Of a DNA stretch of 64,000 nucleotides, positions 42,771 through 52,500 are shown piece after piece; the first letter of the stretch is position 1, and each line of letters begins with the position of its first letter. The position numbers and the translations under genes were made by a program. Source of the stretch: Ignavibacteriota bacterium (GTDB lineage: Bacteria > Bacteroidota > Ignavibacteria > Ignavibacteriales > Ignavibacteriaceae); contig CP053446.1 of the NCBI GenBank assembly GCA_013285405.1, forward strand, positions 3,271,001 to 3,335,000, written 5' to 3'. The notes below the pieces were generated by a model. That model had not been told where the DNA came from. It saw only the letters and a list, made by a program, of their open reading frames with translations, and searched no databases.

Positions 42771-43436
42771 ATGAAATATGGTTTAGTTGGCGCTTCCGGA
42801 AAACTTGGTAAAGAAGTCATTTCTGTATTTGCAGAAAAAAATAATGATCTGGTTTTTTCATTTGATTTGCAGGGAGATTGGAAGCAAACAAATCCTGAGG
42901 TTTTAATCGACTGTTCTCTTCCGGAGGCATTTGATAAAATGATGGATTTCACAAAAGATTTTAATGTGCCTCTTATTATTGCAACAACAGGATTATCGGA
43001 AAAACAATTATCGTATTTAAAAGAATATTCAAAACTAAAACCAGTAATTCAAAGTTATAATTTTTCGTTAGGTATCCAGATTCTACTTGAGCTTGCAAAA
43101 ATCGCTTATGAAAAATTACCAGACTGGGATATTGAAATTTCCGAAACACACCATCGTTTTAAAAAAGATAAACCTTCAGGAACAGCAAAAATGATCCAAA
43201 GCATTTTCAAAGGCAGAGAAGTGAATACTACTTCACACAGATTAGGAAATGTTCCGGGCGATCACACAGTAAATTTTGCCGGACTTGGAGAAGTGGTTTC
43301 CATTCAACATAGAGCTTTATCAAGACGAACATTTGCAGAAGGAATATTAAAATCTGCAGAGTTTGCTTTGAAAAAAAAGAACGGTTTTTATTCGTTTACT
43401 GATGTAGTGTTTGGAAATATATCAATGGAACACTGA
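42771..43436 (+). CDS. dapB: 4-hydroxy-tetrahydrodipicolinate reductase
   Basis: 221 aa NAD(P)H enzyme following DapA. Nucleotide-binding GASGKLGKEV at the N-terminus, the catalytic signature EISETHHRFKKDKPSGTA, and HRALSRRTFAEGIL near the end. Somewhat shorter than the usual 240-270 aa, mainly because the N-terminal domain lacks a segment after the first strand (FVFSFDLQGDWKQTNPEV-type compact form). Confidence 0.93.
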   Translation: MKYGLVGASGKLGKEVISVFAEKNNDLVFSFDLQGDWKQTNPEVLIDCSLPEAFDKMMDFTKDFNVPLIIATTGLSEKQLSYLKEYSKLKPVIQSYNFSLGIQILLELAKIAYEKLPDWDIEISETHHRFKKDKPSGTAKMIQSIFKGREVNTTSHRLGNVPGDHTVNFAGLGEVVSIQHRALSRRTFAEGILKSAEFALKKKNGFYSFTDVVFGNISMEH

Positions 43437-43526
43437 TTATTTTGATTGTTTATGATCTGTGCCGGTCATAATTAATCTGTAAAATCTGCGTTCTATTTGT
43501 CTTCATTATTATCAATAGGATTTATT

Positions 43527-44225
43527 ATGGATTCACATGAAATCATAAGAACAATATCAGACGCAAAAAAGAAAACACCGGCAAAGGTTTATCTTCAGGG
43601 TGAACTTGGTAAAATTAATTTTGGTGAATTAGATTATTATGGTTCATCGGTTTCTGGAATTCTATTCTGCGAATATTCCGATTTCGAAAAATTTTATGAA
43701 AGTAACAAACAATTCATTACTAAATTTAAGATTGAAATTGATAGAAGAAATTCGGCAATTCCAATGGCTGATCTTTCAAAATACAATTGCAGAATCGAAC
43801 CCGGAGCGATTATCAGAGATATGGTGGAGATTGGTGATCACTGCGTCATAATGATGGGAGCTGTGTTGAATATTGGTGCAGTAATCGGTGAAAGAACAAT
43901 GATAGATATGAATGTTGTAATTGGTGGAAGAGCAATTGTTGGTAAGAATTGTCACATCGGTGCAGGAACAGTTTTAGCCGGAGTGATTGAGCCGCCGAGT
44001 GCTGATCCTGTAATAATAGAAGATGATGTTTTGATTGGTGCGAACGCAGTCGTGCTGGAAGGTGTAAAAGTTGGTAGAGGTGCAGTAGTTGCTGCTGGTT
44101 CGATCGTTGTTAAAAATGTTGAACCAAATACAGTTGTTGCCGGAGTACCAGCAAAATTATTAAAAAAAGTTGATGATAAAACTAAAGCTAAGACTCAGCT
44201 AATGGAAGAGTTGAGGAAGCTGTAG
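43527..44225 (+). CDS. dapH: Tetrahydrodipicolinate N-acetyltransferase
   Basis: 232 aa acyl-CoA transferase with hexapeptide left-handed beta-helix repeats ([53 protein letters not shown]). The N-terminal part and NVVIGGRA fit DapH rather than DapD, implying the acetylase branch of diaminopimelate synthesis. I choose the ATG at 43527, which has AGGA at a good distance; an upstream TTG at 43497 lacks a ribosome site. The 90-base gap after dapB contains an intergenic repeat-like sequence around 'AATCTGTAAAATCTGCG'. Confidence 0.92.
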   Translation: MDSHEIIRTISDAKKKTPAKVYLQGELGKINFGELDYYGSSVSGILFCEYSDFEKFYESNKQFITKFKIEIDRRNSAIPMADLSKYNCRIEPGAIIRDMVEIGDHCVIMMGAVLNIGAVIGERTMIDMNVVIGGRAIVGKNCHIGAGTVLAGVIEPPSADPVIIEDDVLIGANAVVLEGVKVGRGAVVAAGSIVVKNVEPNTVVAGVPAKLLKKVDDKTKAKTQLMEELRKL

Positions 44226-44290
44226 ATGGAAGATGGTTGATGGAAAATGTATGATAAGAATTTTATTCCGAACTTGTTTCGGAATCTTCC
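44222..44290. repeat. 7-bp repeat and palindrome between dapH and lysC
   Basis: Units AGATGGA, AGATGGT, TGATGGA (period 7) start at the dapH stop (about 44224-44247), followed by a REP-like hairpin ATTCCGAA/TTTCGGAAT (44262-44282). Confidence 0.5.
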
Positions 44291-44336
44291 CAGGAATGCT
44301 AAATATGAAAGTGAAGCAAGTTCGTCATAAATAAAA

Positions 44337-45530
44337 ATGAAATTAATCGTTCAAAAATATGGTGGAAGCAGTGTTTCTGATGTTGACAAACTGAAAAAGA
44401 TTGCTTCGATGATTGCTGCAGTCAGGAAGCAGCAGATTGATGTTGTTGTTGTAGTTTCAGCAATGGGAAAAACTACAAACCAGCTTATCGAAATGGCAAA
44501 AGCAATTTCGCCTGATCCTCCACGAAGAGAAATGGATATGCTGTTAAGTACTGGCGAACGAACTTCCATGGCTTTACTTTGTATTGCACTTCATGAAGAA
44601 GGAATTGAATCAATTTCTTTAACAGGTTCACAAGCCGGAATAATAACTAATGACCGTCATAATGATGCAAGAGTAATTGAAGTTCGCCCGATCAGAGTTC
44701 TGGATGAAATTGATAAAGGTAAAGTTGTTGTAATCGGTGGTTTCCAGGGCGTCAGTTACAAACGCGACATAACGACATTAGGAAGAGGGGGTTCGGATAC
44801 TTCAGCAGTTGCATTAGCTGCTGCATTAAATGCAGAAAGATGTGAAATATATTCTGATGTTGATGGTGTTTATACAACTGATCCGAATATTGTAGCAAAT
44901 GCAAAACATCTTCCCGAAATTTCTTATCAGCAAATTCAGGAAATGGCGGAAGCAGGTGCCAAAGTATTGAATGCTCAGGCTGTTCAATTTGCTAAAGAGG
45001 CAAAAATTACTTTGTTTGCACGTGATACGTTTAAACCAGGTAAAGAAACAATTATAAAAGATGTTTCCAGAAAAGAACTGTCAAGCGTTTTAGCTGTAGT
45101 TTATGAAAAAGATATCGTTCGCGTTTTTGTTCACGACGCAGATAAAATCTATGTTGTGCTGGACTTTCTTGAAAAGAATCAGATCCCAATTAAAGAATTT
45201 CAGGTATCAGGTATTTCTGGTGATAAAGGATACAAATGTTCGTTTATCATCTCAACAAGCAGTCTGTACAATTGGGAAAAAGTCAAAGAGAGTCTCGAAG
45301 AAAAGTTAAGAGATGGTATTTACATCAATGAAAACTTTGCAGCAATTTCGATAATTGGCGAAGGTTTCAGCCGAAACAACGATGCATTGATTGAGACAAT
45401 GAAACTGCTGGATTCCAAAGCAATTAATTATTACGGAATAAACACAACATCATTCAGAATTTCTCTGCTCGTCGAAAAAAATCTCCTTAATGAAGCTGTA
45501 AAAATCTGCCACGAGTATTGGATTAAATAA
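44337..45530 (+). CDS. lysC: Aspartate kinase
   Basis: 397 aa. First enzyme of the aspartate pathway (lysine, methionine, threonine). N-terminal [16 protein letters not shown], then [35 protein letters not shown] and two C-terminal ACT domains (about 255-397), which usually bind lysine or threonine. Position after dapH points to the lysine branch. Confidence 0.96.
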   Translation: MKLIVQKYGGSSVSDVDKLKKIASMIAAVRKQQIDVVVVVSAMGKTTNQLIEMAKAISPDPPRREMDMLLSTGERTSMALLCIALHEEGIESISLTGSQAGIITNDRHNDARVIEVRPIRVLDEIDKGKVVVIGGFQGVSYKRDITTLGRGGSDTSAVALAAALNAERCEIYSDVDGVYTTDPNIVANAKHLPEISYQQIQEMAEAGAKVLNAQAVQFAKEAKITLFARDTFKPGKETIIKDVSRKELSSVLAVVYEKDIVRVFVHDADKIYVVLDFLEKNQIPIKEFQVSGISGDKGYKCSFIISTSSLYNWEKVKESLEEKLRDGIYINENFAAISIIGEGFSRNNDALIETMKLLDSKAINYYGINTTSFRISLLVEKNLLNEAVKICHEYWIK

Positions 45531-45573
45531 CGAGGTAAAATTTATTCCACTACAAATTCTATCCGTTGATTTC

Positions 45574-45581
45574 TATATTTG
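45574..45581 (+). promoter_or_regulatory. Possible -10 element of the TonB receptor gene
   Basis: TATATTTG, exact match to TAnnTTTG, 80 bases before the ATG at 45661; the -35 is not evident. Confidence 0.35.
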
Positions 45582-45660
45582 ATAAACATATCTGATTATT
45601 AAACTTTTTGTGCCATATTTTTTGTCTAATGATATTGATACAATCAAGATAAAATTTTAT

Positions 45661-48082
45661 ATGAATATTTTTTTTAGGATTATTTGTGTCTGTTTAGTTG
45701 TTGTAACTCAGGTGATTGCTCAACAAGGTCAGGGTAATTTTTCCGGAGGTTCTATTTTTGGTAAAGTGTTTGACTCATCAACGAAGCACGCAATTGAATA
45801 TGCGAACATTATCATTTTCTCTTTACGTGATTCATCGATGGTGACCGGTGGAGTAACAAATAGTGATGGCGTGTTCAACATTACACTAAACAAACCTGGT
45901 AAATTTAAAGTCGAAGTCAGGTTCATCGGATACGATACTGAAACAATTGAAGTATCAGTAAATCCATCTTCACCAAATATAAATCTCGGTGATATTCTTA
46001 TTCATCCAACAGCAATAAATTTATCTGATGTTGTCGTTCAGGGAGACAGATCTCCGGTTACTTATGAAATCGACAAAAAAGTTATCAACCCCGATCAGAT
46101 GCAAACTGTAATCTCCGGAAATGCTGCAGATGTTCTTGCAAATGTTCCTTCGGTTCAGGTGGATGTCGAAGGAAATGTTAGTTTGCGCGGAAGTCAAAAC
46201 TTTACTGTTTTAATTGATGGAAGACCATCTTTGATGGATGCACAGGATGCCCTTCAACAGATTTCTGCTTCGTCCATTCAGCAAATTGAAATAATCACGA
46301 ATCCAACAGCTAAATATGATGCTGAAGGAACTGCTGGAATAATTAATATTATTATGAAAAAGAATTTAGGTCAGGAGTTGAATGGTATCTTTAATGCAAA
46401 TGCTGGAATGTATGATACTTACGGTGGAAATTTTTTAATCAACTACCAGAATGGTTTCAAAGCAAATGCTGGGCTCGATTTTAATCAAAGGAATTTCCCT
46501 GGTGATCAAACACAGAATAATATTTATTATCTCGAGAACGGCACATCAACAATAAACTCAATTGGTGAAATCGAAAGAAGAAGAATTTCTTTTGAAGGCA
46601 GAGCAGGTATCGAGTTTAATTTAAGCGATTACGATCTCCTTACATTTGGAGTTCGTGGTGGAAAAAGAGAAGGTGGATTTAATTCCACTGATAATTTTAC
46701 TGAATTTGCTTCATCAGATTCTGCTGATTTTCATTACAAAGGAATTAACGATAGGACACGCGAAGGAACTTACTATTCATTAAATTCAAATTATACCCGG
46801 ACATTTGATTTACCCGGTCATCAATTAATAGCTGAATTGCTTTTTAGCAAACAGTCATCAGATGAGTTAACAACTACTGCAGAGTTTGATAACGTTAATC
46901 AACTAAGCGGGAAAAAAACAACCGAGAATGGTCCATCCACAGATTTCAGAGGAAAGTTAGATTATACTTTACCATTTTCTGAGGTGAGTAAATTTGAAGC
47001 AGGTTATCAGGGAGAAATTGAATTATCGGATGAGAGCAACGATCTTTATGAATACAATCCCTCCACCAATCAATATGAACTTCAGGCTCAGTTCAGTAAT
47101 CTTACAAAGTACAATGAAAGTCAGCATTCACTATACTCAATGTATTCCGATATGTTATGGGTTTTAAATTATCAACTTGGATTGAGAGTTGAATATACTT
47201 ACAGGAATATTGAAGTTCCTTTGATGAGTCAGACTTTCAATATCGATCAGGTTGATTACTTCCCGAGTATTCACACTTCATATAAAATTACACCAGTGTC
47301 AACAATCATGGCAAGTTATTCACGAAGAATTAACCGACCGGGAGGTTGGGCACTCGAACCATTTCCAACCTGGGTTGATGCAAACAATGTTAGGGTTGGT
47401 AATCCCAACTTGTTACCAGAATTTATTGATTCCTATGAAACAGGTCTTCAGTCGATTCTTGGAAGTGTTAATCTTTCCATCGAACTATATTTCAGGAAGA
47501 CAACAAATAAAATCGAATGGGTGCGGACGGCAATAGAAGACAATGTAACTTTAACAACGTTCAGCAATGTTGGTGAAGATTATTCACTCGGCAGTGAAGT
47601 AATGGTGATATTCGATCCATTCAGTTTCTGGAATGTTAACCTGATGGGGAATCTTTATAATTATCGTGTTGAAGGAAGTATATTGAACGAGCCATTTTCA
47701 AACGAAAGTTTCAACTGGCAGACAAGAATGAATAATACTTTCAAGCTCTGGAGCTCGACCCAAGTACAGTTTAATTTGAATTACAACAGTCCAACAGTTT
47801 CTTCGCAAGGGCGATGGGAGGAATTTTTCAGTTCTGATCTTTCTATAAGACAAGAAATTATCTCAAATATTCTCGCGATAACTTTACAAGTAAGAGATGT
47901 TTTTGGAACTGCTAAAAGAGAATTTTCTTCGGAAGGTACCCAACCTGTACAATTATAATTATTTTAATATGCACACTCCGGCATTGACATTAAATCTTCG
48001 ATATACATTCAACAACTATAAACCTAAACGGGAAGGCAGGGGAGAGGATAGCGGCAATTTTGAAGGTGGTGAAGAATTTTAA
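45661..48082 (+). pseudogene. TonB-dependent receptor-type outer-membrane protein, frameshifted near the C-terminus
   Basis: Frame 45661-47958 gives 765 aa: signal peptide (FFRIICVCLVVVTQVIAQ), carboxypeptidase-regulatory-like domain (SIFGKVFDSSTKHAIEYANI, about 18-105), plug domain (NPDQMQTVISGNAADVLANV), then a long beta-barrel. It ends abruptly at FSSEGTQPVQL. The +1 frame from 47897 continues as PNLYNYNYFNMHTPALTLNL and RYTFNNYKPKRE to a stop at 48080-48082, the normal barrel end of this family. A single frameshift lies near 47925-47945. I choose the ATG at 45661 over a GTG at 45610 because of the signal peptide. It could be a real mutation, a sequencing error or phase variation. Confidence 0.82.
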
Positions 48083-48331
48083 ATTGCTAACCTACCAACA
48101 ATTTTTATCTTACTTCACGACCTCAATCATTTCTCCATTTCAATAATTCATTTTCTATAAATAAGAATTATTGTCAACCATCAGTTCTATCTCCGTTCAG
48201 TTCAGAATAAAAAGCTAATAATTGAACTAAAAAAGATTGACACATTCCATTCAATATCGACTCAACATTTTAAACTTCTGGCATATTTTGTGGGAATGTG
48301 ATTCAACTCAGGACAATTATAAAAACTCATT
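48083..48331. other. Intergenic region before nfnA
   Basis: 249 bases without a gene; a TTGACA at 48238 has no matching -10 at the usual distance. A weak AGTTCA/TGAACT stem is seen near 48195-48226. Confidence 0.4.
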
Positions 48332-49189
48332 ATGTATAAAATTTTATCTGCAACATTTATTGCGCCTAACATTAAAAGATTTACAATTGAAGCACCAAAG
48401 ATTGCTCATAAGAGAAAAGCCGGACAGTTTGTAATTATCAGAATAGATGATTTTGGAGAAAGAATTCCTTTAACTATTGCTGATTCCGATTCTGAAAAAG
48501 GAACGATTGATATTATCGTGCAGGGTATTGGTAAAACAACTAACGAATTAAACTCACTTCAGACCGGAAATTATCTTAAAGATGTTGTAGGACCACTTGG
48601 CAAAGCTTCGCACATAGAAAATTATGGTACTGCAGTTAGTATCGGTGGTGGAGTTGGAACTGCAATTGTATATCCGACAGCCGTTGCTTTAAAACAAGCC
48701 GGTAATCATACTATTTCAATCATCGGAGGAAGAACAAAAGAGTTTGTGATTCTTGAAGATGAAATGAAAAAAGTTTGTGATGAAGTTTTTGTAACCACTG
48801 ATGATGGAAGTTATGGTAAACACGGTTTTGTAACTGATCAGTTGAAAGAATTAATCGCTCAAAGAAAAATTGATTTCGTTCTTGCAATCGGACCAATACC
48901 GATGATGAAAGCAGTTGCAGATGTTACAAGAGAGAAGGGAATTCAGACTGTTGTAAGCTTAAACCCGATAATGGTTGATGGCACAGGAATGTGCGGTGGA
49001 TGTCGTGCAACAGTTGATAATAAAACTGTTTTTGTATGTGTTGATGGACCGGAATTCGATGCACACAAAGTTGATTTCAAAACTTTGATGACAAGAAATC
49101 AATCATACTTGATGGAAGAGAAAGTTTCAATTGAAGGGCACGAATGTAATTTAAACAAACTTCAGCCTAATGATATTCTAACTTATTAA
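48332..49189 (+). CDS. nfnA: NADH-dependent ferredoxin:NADP+ oxidoreductase small subunit
   Basis: 285 aa flavin- and 2Fe-2S-containing subunit of the electron-bifurcating transhydrogenase. FAD-binding RIPLTIADSDSEKGTI, nucleotide-binding GGGVGTAIVYPTAVAL, and the cluster region GTGMCGGCRATV followed by VFVCVDGPEFDAHKVDF. It is paired with nfnB after 13 bases, which separates it from PyrK and from glutamate synthase partners. It links NADH, NADPH and ferredoxin pools. Confidence 0.88.
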   Translation: MYKILSATFIAPNIKRFTIEAPKIAHKRKAGQFVIIRIDDFGERIPLTIADSDSEKGTIDIIVQGIGKTTNELNSLQTGNYLKDVVGPLGKASHIENYGTAVSIGGGVGTAIVYPTAVALKQAGNHTISIIGGRTKEFVILEDEMKKVCDEVFVTTDDGSYGKHGFVTDQLKELIAQRKIDFVLAIGPIPMMKAVADVTREKGIQTVVSLNPIMVDGTGMCGGCRATVDNKTVFVCVDGPEFDAHKVDFKTLMTRNQSYLMEEKVSIEGHECNLNKLQPNDILTY

Positions 49190-49202
49190 TTGAAAGTTAA
49201 AT

Positions 49203-50666
49203 ATGTCAGAAAAAATTTCTAACAAAGAAAGAATGAAAATTCCAAGACAGGTAATGCCCGAACAAGATCCTGTTCAAAGAAGAGCTAATTTTTCTGAAGT
49301 AAATCTTGGATTTACAGAAGAACTTGCAAAGATGGAAGCACTTCGTTGTATTCAATGTCCAAAACCAACTTGTATTGAAGGTTGTCCGGTTGGTGTGAAG
49401 ATAAATGAGTTTATTGCTTTAGTTGCTGATGGTGATTTTTTAGGTGCTGCGTCAAAAATGAAAGAAGATAATTTACTTCCTGCAATTTGTGGAAGAGTTT
49501 GCCCGCAGGAAGAACAGTGTGAGATCAAATGTGTTGTTGGAAAAAAGAATGAGCCCGTTGCAATTGGAAGATTAGAAAGATTTGTTGCAGATTACGAAAG
49601 AGAGACAGTTGGTATTCGGGTTCCATCACCAAAACCTAAAACCGGGAAGAAAGTTGCAATTGTTGGAAGCGGTCCAGCCGGTTTGAGCTGTGCAGGCGAT
49701 TTAATACAAATGGGACACGACGTAACTGTGTTTGAAGCCCTTCACGAACTTGGTGGTGTGTTGATTTATGGAATTCCGGAATTCCGTTTACCAAAATCAA
49801 TTGTTAAAGCTGAAATAGAATCACTCAGCAAACTCGGTGTTGAATTTAGAACTAATGAAGTTATTGGTTTAACGGATACCGTTGATGAGCTTATGAAAAA
49901 AGGGGCTTCGTCTCCGACTTCGACCTCTCAAGATGGTTATGACGCTGTTTTTATTGCAGTTGGTGCCGGACTTCCATACTTCCTGAATATTCCTGGTGAA
50001 AATCTTAACGGTGTTTATTCTTCAAATGAATTTTTAACAAGAGTTAACCTGATGAAAGCGTACCGCTTTCCTGAATTTGATACTCCTGTTTTCAATTGTA
50101 AAGATAAAAACGTTGCAGTGTTTGGCGGTGGTAATACTGCAATGGATACAGTAAGAATTTCAAAACGTCTTGGTGCAAAGAATGCATATATCATTTACAG
50201 AAGATCAGATGTTGAAATGCCTGCACGTGAAGAAGAAATTCATCATGCAAAAGAAGAAGGGATAGAATTTATTTTACTTTCAAATCCTCTTGAATTTATT
50301 GGTGATGAAAGGGGCTGGCTCAAATCTGTAAAGATTCAAAAAATGGAACTTGGTGAACCCGATTCTTCCGGAAGAAGAAGACCAATTCCGATTCAAGGCT
50401 CGGAATATATTCTCCCGATTGATATGGCTGTAATTTCAATTGGCAATGGTTCAAATCCTATCATTCAAAAAACAACTCCCGACTTGCAGTATAATAAGTG
50501 GGGAAATATCATTGTTGATGAAAACACAATGAAGACATCGAAGAAAGGTGTTTTTGCAGGCGGTGATATTGTAACCGGTGGTGCAACCGTTATTCTTGCT
50601 ATGGGTGCAGGAAGAAAAGCTGCTTCAGCGATTAATGATTATTTACTTAATGGAGATAATCCGTAA
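49203..50666 (+). CDS. nfnB: NADH-dependent ferredoxin:NADP+ oxidoreductase large subunit
   Basis: 487 aa, glutamate-synthase-small-chain-like. Two 4Fe-4S sets: CIQCPKPTCIEGCPVGV and CGRVCPQEEQCEIKC (about 50-115), then FAD motif VAIVGSGPAGLSCAGDL, NADP motif VAVFGGGNTAMDTVRI and GVFAGGDIVTGGATVILAMG. A Ser/Thr-rich insert ASSPTSTSQDG (about residues 235-245, DNA 49901-49935) interrupts the normally compact 'G-YDAVFIA' loop. The nfnA partner identifies NfnAB rather than glutamate synthase. Confidence 0.88.
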   Translation: MSEKISNKERMKIPRQVMPEQDPVQRRANFSEVNLGFTEELAKMEALRCIQCPKPTCIEGCPVGVKINEFIALVADGDFLGAASKMKEDNLLPAICGRVCPQEEQCEIKCVVGKKNEPVAIGRLERFVADYERETVGIRVPSPKPKTGKKVAIVGSGPAGLSCAGDLIQMGHDVTVFEALHELGGVLIYGIPEFRLPKSIVKAEIESLSKLGVEFRTNEVIGLTDTVDELMKKGASSPTSTSQDGYDAVFIAVGAGLPYFLNIPGENLNGVYSSNEFLTRVNLMKAYRFPEFDTPVFNCKDKNVAVFGGGNTAMDTVRISKRLGAKNAYIIYRRSDVEMPAREEEIHHAKEEGIEFILLSNPLEFIGDERGWLKSVKIQKMELGEPDSSGRRRPIPIQGSEYILPIDMAVISIGNGSNPIIQKTTPDLQYNKWGNIIVDENTMKTSKKGVFAGGDIVTGGATVILAMGAGRKAASAINDYLLNGDNP

Positions 50667-50714
50667 ATATTTTGCGTCATAAGTTTAACTGAGACAATTA
50701 AAATATTTCAATTA

Positions 50715-52346
50715 TTAATCTTGTGAAGAGACGTACTCACATCCAGCAGGAATCTCAGGCTTTACTAACAATACATCTTCTCTTAATAAATGAACAGTTC
50801 CAACCGGATCTCCTTTTTTCTTCACTACGTATTTTTTAAAAGTAAAAGCAACCGGAACTATTCCTGCCGTCTTTGCCTTGCTGTGAAAAGCAGCAATCGA
50901 AGCAGATTTTTTTAATACACTTTTCGGAACAGGTTCTTTTGTGTTATGAATTCTCAAAACTGCGTGTGAACCTGAAGCACCTCTTGCATGGAACCAATAA
51001 TCGTTTTGCTTTGCAAACTTTGTTGTTAAAAGATCGTTGTTCTTACTGTCTTTGCCGACATAAAGATCATATTTTCCTTCAATCACATAGTGTTTGAACC
51101 TCAAGCTCAAATCATCTTTAGCTTCTTTTTCTTGTACGGATTTTATCCTTAGTTTTTTCATTACTTCTTCCAGTTCTTTAACTGATTGAATTTGATTAAC
51201 AGACTCATTCAGATTTTTAAGATAGTTGAATTCACTTTTTAATTTTTTCACAAGTTCTTGAGTTTTTGCAATCAACGTTCTTTCTGATTTTGATTTTTCG
51301 AAGTAGTAATCAATATTTTTTTGAGGTGAAAGCTTTGGATTAAGTGCAATCTGAATTTTAATGTCATCACCGAAAATATTATCAACAGTAATATTGTTCA
51401 TTCCTGCTTTGATCTTGCTGATATTAGTCAGCAGAAGATTTCCGTTTTGGTTGTATTCAGCTTCCTTGCTTCCTCTTTCCAGAATTCCGTTAAGACTATT
51501 AAGCCTGTTAGAAATTTTATTTATTTCTCTATCAAGAGATTGTTTGATTAGCTTCAAACGCTCTGATCTTGAATCAACATAATATTTTTTTGAAAGAAGA
51601 AAATTCTGTGCCTCAATTACATTTTTGAACAAAAACTTTTCTGTAAATGGTATGCTTTTAAAATTCTCAAAACCGAGTTTTATTTCCTGAGCGCTTTCAT
51701 CTGCAAATACACAAGGGCTGGATATCCTGATCTCTTCTAGGACTCCTTTCAATATGTTTTCAAGTTTTAGATTTGAATTATCATTAGATCGTGATTTTAC
51801 TTCTTTGATTATATCAGTTCCAAGCACCGGATATTTTTTCCTGATGTGATCAAGATAATTTGTCTCAACAACAAGATGCAGATTGATTGCGTTCCAATCT
51901 TCTGAAAACTTTTTATTCAGAAATTCATCATGAATAACGGAAAGTTCAGCTTGTCCGATAGTTTTGAATGGGATGAAGACTTCATTATTTGAAAAAAAAA
52001 CGTTTGTAAATTTTCCCCTGATTGCAAAATAGATTTCTGAATGTTCGAGATTGAATTTTATAATCCTGTCATCAACAGCAATTTCAAGCGAATGAATCTT
52101 TTCATCAACAGACTGGTTAAAAAAGTCTATCGTGTTTTTCTTTGCTCTCGAAAAAGTATTTTTTATAGTTAAATAAGGGCTGCCGGGGACAACACATATC
52201 TCAACAAATTTCTCATTACTTTTATTCCTGCAATGAATGATGAGCGTACCTTTTTCCTGCGAAAATATTTGTGCAATATTTAATCCTTTTAAAAGATCAT
52301 TTGCCTCAATGATTAACCTGTTAAGAAAGAAATAATTTCTGTGCAT
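50715..52346 (-). CDS. rqcH: NFACT-family protein (RqcH / Rqc2 homologue)
   Basis: 543 aa. N-terminal FbpA-like NFACT-N domain, a coiled-coil middle (about 270-400, many Lys/Glu and heptads), then the NFACT-R domain: DYWFHARGASGSHAVLRI, VPKSVLKKSASIAAFHSKAK and GTVHLLREDVLLVKPE. In other bacteria this protein binds stalled 50S-peptidyl-tRNA complexes and adds Ala tails for degradation. Confidence 0.9.
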   Translation of the reverse strand: MHRNYFFLNRLIIEANDLLKGLNIAQIFSQEKGTLIIHCRNKSNEKFVEICVVPGSPYLTIKNTFSRAKKNTIDFFNQSVDEKIHSLEIAVDDRIIKFNLEHSEIYFAIRGKFTNVFFSNNEVFIPFKTIGQAELSVIHDEFLNKKFSEDWNAINLHLVVETNYLDHIRKKYPVLGTDIIKEVKSRSNDNSNLKLENILKGVLEEIRISSPCVFADESAQEIKLGFENFKSIPFTEKFLFKNVIEAQNFLLSKKYYVDSRSERLKLIKQSLDREINKISNRLNSLNGILERGSKEAEYNQNGNLLLTNISKIKAGMNNITVDNIFGDDIKIQIALNPKLSPQKNIDYYFEKSKSERTLIAKTQELVKKLKSEFNYLKNLNESVNQIQSVKELEEVMKKLRIKSVQEKEAKDDLSLRFKHYVIEGKYDLYVGKDSKNNDLLTTKFAKQNDYWFHARGASGSHAVLRIHNTKEPVPKSVLKKSASIAAFHSKAKTAGIVPVAFTFKKYVVKKKGDPVGTVHLLREDVLLVKPEIPAGCEYVSSQD

Positions 52347-52411
52347 TTAAATTCATATTATAATCGTCTCAACAAATAAAAGTATGCCGGATGGCAAAAA
52401 CAAAATTAAAT

Positions 52412-52452
52412 TCATAATCCATACAACCATACAGTCAATCATCCATACTTCT
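52412..52452. repeat. 8-bp repeat upstream of the PASTA gene
   Basis: Units ATCCATAC, AACCATAC, AGTCA, ATCATCCATAC, a near copy of the array at about 5107-5137. No gene is present in the 154-base gap. Confidence 0.5.
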
Positions 52453-52465
52453 ATTACATCGTTAA

Positions 52466-52496
52466 TTGTATAAGAAAACTGCAATTGATATATTTG
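52466..52496 (+). promoter_or_regulatory. Promoter of the PASTA gene
   Basis: TTG (52466-52468), 20-base spacer, TATATTTG (52489-52496): exact match to TTG-N20-TAnnTTTG. The ATG at 52501 lies only four bases downstream, so the message is predicted to be leaderless. Confidence 0.6.
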
Positions 52497-52500
52497 ATTT

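Noticed and set aside
48332-50666. Glutamate synthase small subunit plus a second pyrK
   Set aside because: The adjacent pair with these two domain sets is the NfnAB arrangement; no large glutamate synthase subunit or second pyrD is present.
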